Source of the DNA: Neobacillus drentensis NBRC 102427
Lineage (GTDB): Bacteria > Bacillota > Bacilli > Bacillales > Cytobacillaceae
Reading direction: 5' to 3'
DNA: 64,000 nucleotides
NCBI RefSeq assembly: GCF_001591445.1
Contig: NZ_BCUX01000001.1
Location: 46,426-110,425 of the forward strand
In this document: positions 1 to 8,664 of the stretch, piece by piece
Layout: every line of letters starts with the position of its first letter
Numbering within the stretch: position 1 is the first letter of the stretch
Translations under genes and position numbers: made by a program
The notes under the pieces: model-generated
What the model saw: the letters and a program-made list of their open reading frames with translations, nothing else
Database searches by the model: none
What the model was told of the DNA's origin: nothing

Positions 1-915
1 ACCACATATAACGTTGGTTCGACTGTCAAGGGGGCAACGATTTTGACTGGTTATAAAACAGGAGCGATTGCCCCGGGTACAGTATTTGATGATGCGGGTT
101 TAAAAATTCAAGCCACACCTTTAAAAAAATCCTATGCCTACTTAGGAAAATTAAATGAAATTAATGCCTTAAAATTATCTTCCAACGTTTATATGTTTCA
201 TACCGCAATTAGAATTGGAAAAGGGCATTATGAATATGATAAACCGTTAAACTTTAGCTCAAAGTCTTTTGACACAATTAGAAACTCTTTTGCTTCGTTT
301 GGTCTTGGAACAAGAACTGGAATTGATTTACCGAATGAACAGTCCGGATTTAAAGGTTCCAGCCATTTGCCAGGGTATTTACTTGACCTCGTGATTGGCC
401 AATATGATACCTATTCCGCTATGCAATTGGCACAATATGTTTCAACAATTGCAAATGGCGGATATCGGATGCAGCCACATGTGGTCAAACAAATGCTCGA
501 ACCAAAGGAAGGAAAAGATGAACTTGGTCCGATTGTACAAGAAATCTCTCCAACCGTCCTTAATACAATTGATGTGAATCCAGATTGGATGTACCGCGTC
601 CAAGTAGGTTTTAAAAAAGTCATGCAGGAACGTGGCGGGACAGCTTATAAATACTTTAAAAATGCACACTACTCTCCTGCCGGGAAAACAGGGACTGCCG
701 AAGCTTTTTATGATGGACCTGAGCGGCATAGGTTTGGTATAGAGCCCCCTCCCGTAATGAACCTGAGCTTAGTAAGCTATGCACCTAGCACGAATCCTGA
801 AATCGCCATGGCCGTGATTGTTCCATGGGCATATCAAGGAAAAAAGGACAATCGTGCAAATATGAAAATCGGCCGCCGTGTTTTGGACACCTATTTTAAA
901 ATGAAAAAAAAATAA
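1..915 (+). CDS. Class B penicillin-binding protein, transpeptidase C-terminus (partial, PbpA/PbpH-like)
   Basis: The frame is open from base 1, so the 5' part lies outside the window; the TTG at 43 is not the true start. The visible 304 residues are the C-terminal part of a peptidoglycan DD-transpeptidase that cross-links stem peptides at the outer face of the membrane. The SxN motif (SSN, bases 178-186) and the KTG motif (AGKTGTAEA, 684-692) are both present. The catalytic SxxK serine would lie upstream of the window. The text around SSNVYMF resembles the elongation-type PBPs PbpA and PbpH of Bacillus; which one it is cannot be settled from this fragment. A hairpin terminator follows directly. 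Confidence 0.9.
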   Translation, partial: TTYNVGSTVKGATILTGYKTGAIAPGTVFDDAGLKIQATPLKKSYAYLGKLNEINALKLSSNVYMFHTAIRIGKGHYEYDKPLNFSSKSFDTIRNSFASFGLGTRTGIDLPNEQSGFKGSSHLPGYLLDLVIGQYDTYSAMQLAQYVSTIANGGYRMQPHVVKQMLEPKEGKDELGPIVQEISPTVLNTIDVNPDWMYRVQVGFKKVMQERGGTAYKYFKNAHYSPAGKTGTAEAFYDGPERHRFGIEPPPVMNLSLVSYAPSTNPEIAMAVIVPWAYQGKKDNRANMKIGRRVLDTYFKMKKK

Positions 916-926
916 ATTTGGAATGC

Positions 927-952
927 GGGTGCCTTTGGAAGGCATCCTTTTT
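927..952. terminator. Terminator between PBP gene and convergent xdh operon
   Basis: Stem GGGTGCC/GGCATCC around a short loop, followed by TTTTTA on the + strand. It lies between two converging genes. Confidence 0.7.
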
Positions 953-957
953 ATTGG

Positions 958-1413
958 TCATTTTTTTCTGAGCACTGACTTCAATGCACTTTCAATTTCT
1001 GCATAGCCAGTACAGCGGCAGATATTCGATTCCAGCCATTCTTTAATCCTATGATCATCGGCATCGGGATGCTTAAGAATTAACGAATGGCAGTTCATAA
1101 TGAAGCCGGGGGTACAGTAGCCGCATTGAAATGCAAAATTTTCCACAAAAGCCTTTTGGATAGGGGTATTCTCCAGTCCCTCAATAGTTATTACTTTTTT
1201 TCCATCGGCTTCAACGGCCAGCATGAGACATGATTTCATCGGCCATCCTTCTACATTGACGGTACATGCGCCGCAGTCACCGTTTAAACACCCCGGCTTT
1301 GCACCTGTCAAACCGAGTTTGCCTCGGAGTACATATAAAAGTGTATCAGCAGACCTAACCATCACACTCCGATTTTCTCCATTGATTGACAACGTAATGG
1401 TGTGGGATTTCAA
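958..1413 (-). CDS. Xanthine dehydrogenase-type 2Fe-2S subunit (PucE/XdhE-like)
   Basis: This 151-aa protein is the small iron-sulfur subunit of a three-subunit molybdenum hydroxylase. It passes electrons from the Mo centre to FAD. The plant-ferredoxin cluster is ligated by C42, C47, C50 and C62, and the second cluster by C97, C100, C132 and C134 (GYC, ICRC); all eight cysteines are present. The start is TTG, supported by a GGAGGGG ribosome-binding site. It is the last gene of a leftward operon that also encodes the FAD, Mo and XdhC proteins. The substrate (a purine or another N-heterocycle/aldehyde) cannot be read from the sequence. Confidence 0.93.
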   Translation of the reverse strand: MKSHTITLSINGENRSVMVRSADTLLYVLRGKLGLTGAKPGCLNGDCGACTVNVEGWPMKSCLMLAVEADGKKVITIEGLENTPIQKAFVENFAFQCGYCTPGFIMNCHSLILKHPDADDHRIKEWLESNICRCTGYAEIESALKSVLRKK

Positions 1414-1450
1414 AGTACTCCCCTCCTTTAAGTCACTTTTAAAACTAGCA

Positions 1451-2284
1451 TCAAATGCGATCCAACGCAGTTAACATATCTGATAAAAGATTCCTTAAAA
1501 CAAAAAGCCTGTAGTTTGCTGACCCTTCGACATCATCTAAAATAGGCTTCGGCAGCTTGGAAAGCCCCTCATCAATCCTTGAACTTACAGGGAGATCTCG
1601 TTTATTTAATGAAGCCTCTAACTCTTTTGAACGAAACGGAAATGGGCATAATCCACTGATGGCAACACGGACTTCCTGACCGATTTTCAAAGCTGCGACA
1701 GTAATCAATGGATAGCCTGTTTCCCACTGCTGGCGCCGCTTAAAGCTATAAAATGGTGCTGAGATAAACCGAGTTTCTGTTGCTAATTGAATGAGAAATT
1801 CACCTTTTTTTAGTTGAAGCTTTTCAAGAAAAAGCTCATGGATGGGTACCATCTTTTTTCCATCCGGACCAACAATTAATACTTGGCTATCTGCAAGTAA
1901 AAATGGCAGGACAGCTTCTCGGTAAAATATCTGAGCGCAGATATTGCCTCCTAAGGTAATCTTCCCCCGTGCCGTATGATCGGCAACTTCACTGGCTGTT
2001 TTCGTTAATAACGGGAAAAGATTTGCTTCTTCAATTTTTGTAAGCGATAAGGTACTGCCAAGCAGCAAATGATCGGCACTTATCTGCATAACATTGCATT
2101 CGGAAATACCCTTAATATCAATAACTGCCTCGGTATAAGCTAAATCAATTCTTCCAAGTGTAATTAATTCGGTTCCTCCCGAAAAGAACATTGGCTGCTT
2201 GCCGTGCTGATCTAAATACTGATATAAATCGACTGCTTCTTTCAACGAGGTCGGCTTGTAATAATCAAAATCAAAAGGAAGCAT
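1451..2284 (-). CDS. Xanthine dehydrogenase-type FAD-binding subunit (PucC/XdhB-like)
   Basis: This is the medium subunit of the molybdenum hydroxylase. It carries FAD and hands electrons to NAD+ or another acceptor. FAD-binding signatures are FFSGGTELI near residue 40 and TLGGNICA near residue 105. The ATG at 2284 is chosen over an upstream in-frame ATG because an AGGAGG site sits just before it and the start overlaps the stop of the Mo-subunit gene (TAATG), a typical translational coupling. The product is about 277 aa, normal for the family. Downstream is the 2Fe-2S subunit gene, 37 bp away. Confidence 0.92.
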   Translation of the reverse strand: MLPFDFDYYKPTSLKEAVDLYQYLDQHGKQPMFFSGGTELITLGRIDLAYTEAVIDIKGISECNVMQISADHLLLGSTLSLTKIEEANLFPLLTKTASEVADHTARGKITLGGNICAQIFYREAVLPFLLADSQVLIVGPDGKKMVPIHELFLEKLQLKKGEFLIQLATETRFISAPFYSFKRRQQWETGYPLITVAALKIGQEVRVAISGLCPFPFRSKELEASLNKRDLPVSSRIDEGLSKLPKPILDDVEGSANYRLFVLRNLLSDMLTALDRI

Positions 2285-4629
2285 TATTTTTGCGCCTCCT
2301 TTGCTTTCCAAATCAGCTCTGGAATCAGCGGCAAATTGTGCAGTGACACTCCAGCTGCTGTCGATAATGCATTTCCGAGTGCTGCAGGCATGCCCATTAG
2401 TCCGTGCTCACCAACGCCGCGCGCCCCATATGGACCATCGATTTGAGGTGTTTCAACAAATTCAACTAAATATTCTGGATTCTCTCCGTAGCGAAGTGGC
2501 CTATAGGTTCTAAGTTGGGGGTTCATAACCCTGCCCTGTTCATCAAAATAAAATGTTTCCCGCCCTGCAAAGGCTAAACCCATGCTCATGGCACCCATCA
2601 CCTGACCCAAGGCAGCTTTTTCGTTTAGAACTCGGCCAATGTCAACAACGGTACACGCCTTCAAAAGTCGATAGGTAAAATCTCTTTTATCAAATTCAAT
2701 TTCCACCCCGTAGGCAGCTACCGTCCATTCAGGTCCGGGCTTGCCAGCCCCAGTCTCCGGGTCTAAATGGGTAAGATGACGTAAGATATAATTACCTTTG
2801 CCAATGATTTGCCCGCCAATGGAATTCCCATTTGGATATTGATACCCATAGCAAATATCTTTAAATGGAAGTCCTATTTTAGGGTCATCTCGTAAAAAGA
2901 CTCGGCTATTTGCTACTTCAAGGTCCTCTCTTGGTGCTCTTAAAACCGTAGCAGCGATATCCTTTAATTGTCTTATGACATCATCTGCGGCTTCGAGAAG
3001 CGCCCTTCCCCCCATAAAAGTTCCCCTGCTCGCAACTGTCTTCCAATGCTCCGGAGTTGTTTGCGTATCTACTTCCATCCGGACATAAATTTTATCCACA
3101 TCCATCTGCAGCCGTTCTGCAAGAATCTGGGCTAGGACCGTCTTCGTCCCAGTTCCAATTTCAATTACTCCTGATAGCAAATTTATACTTCCGTCACGAT
3201 TAAAAGTTAAAATGACCCCTGAGGGTGCATTTGGATCAATTGTCGATGTTTTCCAGCTGCATGCTACTCCTTTTACCTTGCTTATCCGTTCATTTATTTC
3301 TTCGATGGGGCCTTGGTCCCATTTCATTAATTCTCTTACTCTCTCGATACATTTTTGTAGATTTCCAACATTGCTTTTATTTAACCGGACCCTTGTTGGG
3401 GTAGTGTTTCCTGGTTTAATTGCATTTAAATAGCGCAGTTTCAATGGGTCGAGCTTTAATTTCTGCGCAAGTAGATCCAAGGTTCGCTCTATGGCAAAGG
3501 AAAGTTCGGAATGACTAAAGCCTCTGAATGGTGCTGCATAGGGGTGGTTTGTATACATGCAATACGAATCACACCAGACATTTTCAATATGATACGGTCC
3601 TGTGCAATCGACTGCACCTGCCCTTGTTAGATCAATAGCTTTATCGGAATAAGCCCCGCCATCCCACAAAAAGCGAATTTCAGCCGCCTTAATTTTCCCG
3701 CTGCTGTCAGCTCCAAATTTAATTTTTGCATCTAAACCAATGTGACAGGGAGACGTTAAAATATCTTCCTCTCTTGTATTTAAGATCTCGACTGGTTTTC
3801 CGCCAACTGCCTTCGATGCTAGATAGGCAAGAATCTCAAGCTGTACAGCAGCTTTCCCGCCATAGGCTCCGCCTACAAGAGGAGTATGGACAATAATTTT
3901 CCCCATGTCCTCATCAAAATAGTCAGCGATAAGTCTCTTGACCATGAAGGGGGCTTGAGAAGATGTGGTAATGATGATATTCCCATCGGGCAATATCTCC
4001 GCAGTCGCACATCTTGTTTCCATAGCCACATGATCGGAAGGAGAAAAAGAAAAGCTCGCTTCCACCACTGACGTACTTTCCGACCACCCCTTTTCCATTT
4101 TCCCCTTCCGGATTTTAATATGAGTCGCAATATTGGTGTCAGGCACCGGGTGAGAATCAAATTCCTTTTTATATTCGCCCAAGTGTTCATGGACTAACGG
4201 GGCCCCTTTTTCGAACGCTTGGGAAGGGGAATTAACGACCGGCAATAATTCATATTGGACCTTAATTAGATTAGCAGCCTTTTTAGCCTGCACAGGTGAA
4301 TCAGCAACAACCAGAGCAACCGTTTCCCCGTGGTAACGAACCTTGTCAAAGGCGATTGGGGGGCGGTCCCGTATTGCTTCCCCTGTCAATGGATACTGTT
4401 TCCCGGCGAGGATTGCCCGCACTCCAGGGACCTTCGAAGCCTCCGTAGTGTCTATGTTCACAATTTTCGCATGACCAAAAGGACTAATGACCTTTTGGCC
4501 AGACAGCATCGGAATCGAATGATAGTCATGGGTATATTTCGCTCTTCCTGTCACTTTATCTAGCGCCTCTTTCCGAATGACACTTTTCCCGATCACTTCC
4601 AAGCTCATCCCTCCCCCCATAAGTTCCAC
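2284..4629 (-). CDS. Xanthine dehydrogenase-type molybdopterin-binding subunit (PucD/XdhD-like)
   Basis: This is the large catalytic subunit, about 780 aa, that binds the Mo-pterin cofactor and hydroxylates the substrate. It begins with the GKSVIRKEALDKVTGRAKYT region typical of the family. Mo-cofactor motifs include GGAYGGK and APFRGFS, and the C-terminal RGVGEHGLMG segment contains the expected catalytic glutamate. The start is uncertain: GTG at 4629 directly follows the XdhC stop, but ATGs at 4620 and 4608 are in frame; the 4608 ATG has a GGGAGGG run touching it, closer than ideal. Substrate specificity is not assignable. Confidence 0.92.
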   Translation of the reverse strand: MELMGGGMSLEVIGKSVIRKEALDKVTGRAKYTHDYHSIPMLSGQKVISPFGHAKIVNIDTTEASKVPGVRAILAGKQYPLTGEAIRDRPPIAFDKVRYHGETVALVVADSPVQAKKAANLIKVQYELLPVVNSPSQAFEKGAPLVHEHLGEYKKEFDSHPVPDTNIATHIKIRKGKMEKGWSESTSVVEASFSFSPSDHVAMETRCATAEILPDGNIIITTSSQAPFMVKRLIADYFDEDMGKIIVHTPLVGGAYGGKAAVQLEILAYLASKAVGGKPVEILNTREEDILTSPCHIGLDAKIKFGADSSGKIKAAEIRFLWDGGAYSDKAIDLTRAGAVDCTGPYHIENVWCDSYCMYTNHPYAAPFRGFSHSELSFAIERTLDLLAQKLKLDPLKLRYLNAIKPGNTTPTRVRLNKSNVGNLQKCIERVRELMKWDQGPIEEINERISKVKGVACSWKTSTIDPNAPSGVILTFNRDGSINLLSGVIEIGTGTKTVLAQILAERLQMDVDKIYVRMEVDTQTTPEHWKTVASRGTFMGGRALLEAADDVIRQLKDIAATVLRAPREDLEVANSRVFLRDDPKIGLPFKDICYGYQYPNGNSIGGQIIGKGNYILRHLTHLDPETGAGKPGPEWTVAAYGVEIEFDKRDFTYRLLKACTVVDIGRVLNEKAALGQVMGAMSMGLAFAGRETFYFDEQGRVMNPQLRTYRPLRYGENPEYLVEFVETPQIDGPYGARGVGEHGLMGMPAALGNALSTAAGVSLHNLPLIPELIWKAKEAQK

Positions 4630-5643
4630 TCAATCTGGTATTGTCCAAAGAAGTTGAACTCTTTCATGGACTGGCGTTCTCCACACCTCAACTAATTGGG
4701 CAACAATACTAACTGCAATTTCCTCTGGACCCTTTGCTCCAATATTTCGGCCTACCGGTGAATAAATCCAGCTTGGGACATTATCACGCTTAAGCAGCCT
4801 TTTGGTTCTTTCACGCGGTCCTAGTACACCTAAGTACCTTATATTTTCCTTACGAACCAACTTTAATATTTCTTGATCCCTCTCAAAATGATGCGTCATA
4901 ATGACAACATAATCAAAAGGTGAAAAGGAAATTTGCTTCAACAGATTTTTAGGAAATCCTAACAGGAGCTCCGATGCATTTGGAAAGTATTTCTTCTGAC
5001 AAAACGCTTCCCGCCAATCGCAAACTGTTACTGAAAATCCTGTTTTCGCTGCTAGCTCAACAAGCGGTTTTGCGTCTGGTCCTGCTCCGAAGACGATAAG
5101 CCGCGGCTTGGGCTGATACGTATGCTGGTATATCGAATGAGGTCCGGGTATGATTCCACTTTTCGATGTAAAAGCAATTTCCGGGATTTCCCCTGACCAA
5201 TTTCCAAACGGATCGCCTTCCTCCTCAATTAACAGATACTCCCCCAATTCATCCAGTTTTTTTAACATGATTACCGGTTGGTATCTAGCTAGAGATCTTT
5301 TAACAACAAAGAAATCCTCCGTTAATTTTTCAGAAACCGGCTCAAGTAATATATCAATTGTGCCGTTACAGCCATTCCCCTGACCCCAGCTCATATCGTC
5401 TTCATCGGACAGGTGATATTGAAATAGTTTTGCCTCCTGTCTCTCTATCACCTCATCAGCTTTTATGGCCAAGTCTGTTTCCAAACAACCCGCGGTTAGC
5501 ATGCCAATTTGCTTTCCGTCTTCAAAAAAAAGCATCGAAGAGCCTTCCCGTTTATAGGCAGAGCCTTGAACACGAACAATTGTTGCTAACACCTTCTTGC
5601 CTGGTTGACCAATGGCTTCTAATATCGGATAAATATCATCCAT
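4630..5643 (-). CDS. XdhC/CoxF family molybdenum-cofactor insertion protein (PucA-like)
   Basis: XdhC proteins bind the molybdenum cofactor, help sulfurate it, and load it into the hydroxylase encoded downstream. The N-terminal XdhC domain (ATIVRVQGSAYKREGSSM, GMLTAGCLE) and a C-terminal Rossmann-like domain (RLIVFGAGPDAKPL near residue 185) are both present. The ATG at 5643 is preferred over one 24 bases upstream because GGAGG lies six bases before it. It is the first gene of the operon, with stop and next start adjacent. A MobA-like nucleotidyltransferase (PucB in B. subtilis) is absent from this cluster. Confidence 0.9.
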   Translation of the reverse strand: MDDIYPILEAIGQPGKKVLATIVRVQGSAYKREGSSMLFFEDGKQIGMLTAGCLETDLAIKADEVIERQEAKLFQYHLSDEDDMSWGQGNGCNGTIDILLEPVSEKLTEDFFVVKRSLARYQPVIMLKKLDELGEYLLIEEEGDPFGNWSGEIPEIAFTSKSGIIPGPHSIYQHTYQPKPRLIVFGAGPDAKPLVELAAKTGFSVTVCDWREAFCQKKYFPNASELLLGFPKNLLKQISFSPFDYVVIMTHHFERDQEILKLVRKENIRYLGVLGPRERTKRLLKRDNVPSWIYSPVGRNIGAKGPEEIAVSIVAQLVEVWRTPVHERVQLLWTIPD

Positions 5644-5833
5644 CGGATTCCTCCACTTCAATCTCAAAAAATTCCTATTTTATTTATATAAATTAGAAGC
5701 TATTCCTAGAATGATAAATTTTTAAATGTTCCTGCTCAAAGTTGTAAATAGCCGAAAAAATACTGGTTAGTGTATGATGATGAATATATTGCAAAAAATA
5801 AACAAATCTCAGGGTCCAGCAAAGGATGAAGAC

Positions 5834-7207
5834 ATGAAGAAAAATCGTGCACTATTTTTAACAGCAGTTGCTTCTGGAACAATGTTAAATCCACTTAATT
5901 CATCAATGATTGCTTTAGCATTACACAGTATTCAAAAGGATTTCCACCTGTCCTTTACCACCGTTTCGTGGTTGATTTCGAGCTTTTATTTAGCTAGCGC
6001 AGTGGCGCAGCCCGTTACAGGAAAAATTGGTGATATTTTTGGACGAAAAAAAACGTTTTTAACCGGTCTCATTTTAGTTGCTCTATCAGCAATTGGTGCA
6101 CCTCTGTCATCCACCTTTCTCATGTTACTCATCATGAGATTGTTTCAATCGATTGGGAGCAGCGCCATTTATCCGGCAGGGATGGCATTAATTCGGGATC
6201 ATATTAAAGAAAGACAAGCTTCAGCCCTTGCCGTATTATCAATTTTCGCTTCCGCAATGGTCGCACTCGGGCCAACAATTGGTGGTTTCTTAATTGTTTT
6301 AGGCAATTGGCCGGCCATCTTCTGGGTGAATTTCCCTTTTATTATTCTCAGTTTTCTGCTCGGGTGGTTTTTGTTTCCGAAAGACATTAAACAAGATAAG
6401 GCACACATGAAGAAATTATTCTCCAACTTAGATTTTCTCGGAATTGGCTACTTCGCTGCGGGAATGGTTTTCTTTTTATGGTTTTTATTATCATTTGAAG
6501 GGAAAATTCATTATCTGTCGGGAGTTGTTGGAATTCTCTTTTTTGGTTTATTTGTTTGGAGGGAGTTACGAGTAAAGGAACCATTTATTGATATTCGTAT
6601 TTTCAAAACACATCCAAAATTGTCTATGGTATATATCCAGTTTATTTTTTTAAATATCTTTTTCTATTGTTTATTTTTTGGTCTGCCAAGTTATTTTCAA
6701 GAGGGGATGGGCTTAAGTGTTCAATTAAGCGGCTTGTTAATGCTATTCATGTCTGGAATCAGCATTATTATCTCATCTGTAACAGGAAAATGGATCGACC
6801 GATCAGGTGTAAACCAGCCGATCATGGTTGGTTCCTTTGTCTCCATTATTGGTGCGCTGGCTTTTATTCTATTTTTCGTTAATTCTTCCTATTTGGGTAT
6901 CGGGATTATTTTATCAATCATGGGCTTAAGTTACGGAATTGGAAATGTTGTTCTGCAAGTGGCTATGGTAAAAGAGAGTCCTAAAGAAATTATTGGTACC
7001 ACATCCGGCTTGTTTCAAACCTGCCGATATTTAGGTTCGATTTTATCTTCAATCATATTAGGATTAATCTTTGGGATAGAAGTAACAGCCGAAAATATGA
7101 GAATCATTGGGGATGTTTTATTAATAACAGGCATAATCAGCTTTGTAATGAGCCTCTGGTTTTCTCGGGAGAAGCTTAACTTTAGAAAAATGCGGCATGT
7201 GCAGTAA
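5834..7207 (+). CDS. MFS transporter, DHA2 (EmrB/QacA) drug-exporter family
   Basis: This is a multi-spanning membrane protein of the major facilitator superfamily. The loop motif GKIGDIFGRKK follows the second helix, and the length and helix spacing fit the DHA2 proton-antiport drug-export group. The ATG at 5834 has a better ribosome-binding site (AAAGGA, seven bases upstream) than the ATG at 5774, which would add 20 residues (total 477). It is monocistronic and divergent from the xdh operon, ending at a hairpin. No regulator lies beside it. The substrate is unknown. Confidence 0.85.
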   Translation: MKKNRALFLTAVASGTMLNPLNSSMIALALHSIQKDFHLSFTTVSWLISSFYLASAVAQPVTGKIGDIFGRKKTFLTGLILVALSAIGAPLSSTFLMLLIMRLFQSIGSSAIYPAGMALIRDHIKERQASALAVLSIFASAMVALGPTIGGFLIVLGNWPAIFWVNFPFIILSFLLGWFLFPKDIKQDKAHMKKLFSNLDFLGIGYFAAGMVFFLWFLLSFEGKIHYLSGVVGILFFGLFVWRELRVKEPFIDIRIFKTHPKLSMVYIQFIFLNIFFYCLFFGLPSYFQEGMGLSVQLSGLLMLFMSGISIIISSVTGKWIDRSGVNQPIMVGSFVSIIGALAFILFFVNSSYLGIGIILSIMGLSYGIGNVVLQVAMVKESPKEIIGTTSGLFQTCRYLGSILSSIILGLIFGIEVTAENMRIIGDVLLITGIISFVMSLWFSREKLNFRKMRHVQ

Positions 7208-7239
7208 ACCTTTGAGGGGATTTCTTAGCTACTGAATGT

Positions 7240-7284
7240 CATGAGAACAAAACTTGCCCTTCCATTCGAAGTTTTGTCCTCATG
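7240..7284. terminator. Bidirectional hairpin between MFS and hemolysin III genes
   Basis: Fifteen-base arms (CATGAGAACAAAACT and its near-perfect complement, one mismatch) around a 15-base loop, between converging genes. T-runs are weak, so termination efficiency is uncertain. Confidence 0.65.
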
Positions 7285-7293
7285 AACAGTTTC

Positions 7294-7941
7294 TTATTTA
7301 ATCGGTAATACATAGAACAACACACAAAAAAAGTGCGCCACACTTGCTGCTAATACAAAAAGGTGCCAGACGGCGTGGTGATAGGCAAACCCCCGCCAAA
7401 CGTAAAATATGGCTCCGAGTGTATACAGTACCCCACCAATAATTAAATAAGTCATCCCCTGTGGTGCTAAATTATTCACTAATGGTTTCCAAGCGAAGAC
7501 AATTAACCAACCCATAACCACATACAGCGCGGTAGATGAAAAAAGGTACTTTTTCACAAAAAAACATTTAAAGATGGTACCAGCAATCGCCAGTCCCCAA
7601 ACAATTCCAAAAAGTGACCATCCGAGTGTTCCTTTGATGACGACTAATAAAAATGGTGTATAGGTACCGGCAATAAAAAAGTATATCGACGAATGGTCAA
7701 AGATCTCGAAAATGTCCTTTACCTTTCCTTCGGGGAAGCTATGGAGCAATGTGGATGACATATAAAGAATAAACATCGTTATACCAAAGATCGTGAAGCT
7801 AACGACATGCCATACCGTTCCATATAGTGATGCATAAACAATTAATATAACTAAGGCAGAAATGCTTAATAGTGCTCCAATTCCGTGTGTAACGGAATTT
7901 GCTAGTTCCTCTTTCTTTGAAAAAACATGTGTGGCGGCCAA
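7294..7941 (-). CDS. Hemolysin III family (PAQR-like) membrane protein
   Basis: This 215-aa seven-helix membrane protein belongs to the bacterial HlyIII/YqfA branch of the PAQR family. Family signatures are SSTLLHSF, the HSSIYFFIAGTYTPF segment and the C-terminal YHHAVWHLF helix; their His residues form the presumed metal site. The role of these proteins in Bacillus is not firmly established; membrane-stress or lipid functions have been proposed for relatives. The start is TTG at 7941 with GAAAGGA about ten bases upstream. It stands alone, convergent with the MFS gene. Confidence 0.85.
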   Translation of the reverse strand: MAATHVFSKKEELANSVTHGIGALLSISALVILIVYASLYGTVWHVVSFTIFGITMFILYMSSTLLHSFPEGKVKDIFEIFDHSSIYFFIAGTYTPFLLVVIKGTLGWSLFGIVWGLAIAGTIFKCFFVKKYLFSSTALYVVMGWLIVFAWKPLVNNLAPQGMTYLIIGGVLYTLGAIFYVWRGFAYHHAVWHLFVLAASVAHFFCVLFYVLPIK

Positions 7942-8047
7942 TAGAATTCAATCCTTTCAAGTAAAGCGAGATTCAATAAAATAGAAATGATATTCATGAA
8001 AATACCATGATTATCAACCGACGACAATGTACATTTGTCATCTACCA

Positions 8048-8086
8048 AAACTAAAAAAGTGAAACTCATCGCTCCGCTTCACTTTC
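8048..8086 (-). terminator. Possible leftward terminator upstream of the HlyIII gene
   Basis: Arms AAAGTGAA/TTCACTTT flank a 14-base loop, followed on the minus strand by TTTTTT. It would stop leftward transcription before the HlyIII gene. Alternatively it is part of an HlyIII leader; no recognised riboswitch was seen. Confidence 0.45.
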
Positions 8087-8125
8087 ATTTCTATTTCTTA
8101 AACTATTAATCTTTCGTTCATAGTT

Positions 8126-8140
8126 TATTAATAATTATCC
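8126..8140 (+). promoter_or_regulatory. Candidate Fur box overlapping sRNA promoter
   Basis: TATTAATAATTATCC matches the 7-1-7 Fur consensus TGATAATNATTATCA at 11 of 14 defined positions. It overlaps the AT-rich -10 zone of the predicted small RNA that follows. Confidence 0.4.
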
Positions 8141-8141
8141 A

Positions 8142-8233
8142 GTAAGATTTAAATAGGTTCACGGAAGAACCTTAAACCTCCGCCCCCTTAAAATATAGAT
8201 TTGTTTGAATACCCGGCCAAGTGCCGGGTAATT
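8142..8233 (+). ncRNA. Candidate C-rich small RNA (FsrA-like by architecture)
   Basis: About 90 nt. A 5' hairpin (AGGTTC/GAACCT, loop ACGGAA, 8153-8170) is followed by an unpaired C-rich stretch (CCTCCGCCCCCTT) and a strong intrinsic terminator (ACCCGGC/GCCGGGT then TTTTTTT). No open reading frame fits. C-rich single-stranded segments that pair with ribosome-binding sites are known in Bacillus FsrA and RoxS, and FsrA is Fur-controlled. The assignment rests only on layout and the upstream Fur-like box. Ends are estimated, and the downstream gene at 8314 has its own ribosome-binding site. Confidence 0.5.
8207..8233 (+). terminator. Strong intrinsic terminator of the predicted sRNA
   Basis: Perfect GC-rich stem ACCCGGC/GCCGGGT with a five-base loop followed by AA and seven T residues. 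Confidence 0.85.
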
Positions 8234-8313
8234 TTTTTGTTTTATGGAATTAGTATACTTCTTCAAATCCCTGTCAATAACAATACCAATTAAGAATTTA
8301 AGAGGTGTTATGA

Positions 8314-8664
8314 TTGAAGGGAATTTATTTTATTAATGATCGGATTTGTATAAATGGACTTACGAAACAGGAAAGCCTTACATTTCAAGAACAATCCTTG
8401 AAAAAATTTATTAACGACCAAAACATTCAAGTAGTAAAGTTTAACCCTTACCAACTAAACGATTTTTACACAATTCCACATGCCTTGTTATACGACTTAA
8501 AAAAGGAAAAAGTGCAAGTCGATTGTCTTTTGTATTACTCATCACAGGTAATTGAAGATTTTATTTACAGTTATCCAGCTAAATGGCTTATATTGAAAAG
8601 CTTCTTCAAGGAACTCATCACTGTTGAGAAACAAAATGATTTAAATATTCCTGAAGTAGTTTAA
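8314..8664 (+). CDS. Small protein resembling a serine-recombinase N-terminal fold without the catalytic serine
   Basis: This 116-aa protein starts at TTG, six bases after GAGGTG. Not firmly recognised. The order of elements (MKGIYFINDR strand, QESLTFQEQSLKKFI helix, then YDLKKEKVQVDCLLYYSSQ) mirrors the resolvase N-terminal domain, where the first strand normally ends in RVSTxxQ. Here NDRICING replaces that motif, so the nucleophilic serine is missing, and there is no DNA-binding C-terminal domain. It could be a repurposed or decayed recombinase piece, or an unrelated alpha/beta protein. Its stop overlaps by four bases that of the convergent TVP38 gene. Confidence 0.6.
   Translation: MKGIYFINDRICINGLTKQESLTFQEQSLKKFINDQNIQVVKFNPYQLNDFYTIPHALLYDLKKEKVQVDCLLYYSSQVIEDFIYSYPAKWLILKSFFKELITVEKQNDLNIPEVV

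Noticed and set aside
8048..8233. Riboswitch controlling the HlyIII gene
   Set aside because: No Mn2+ (yybP-ykoY), preQ1, SAM or fluoride signature could be matched on the minus strand; the strong terminator reads rightward, favouring a separate sRNA.
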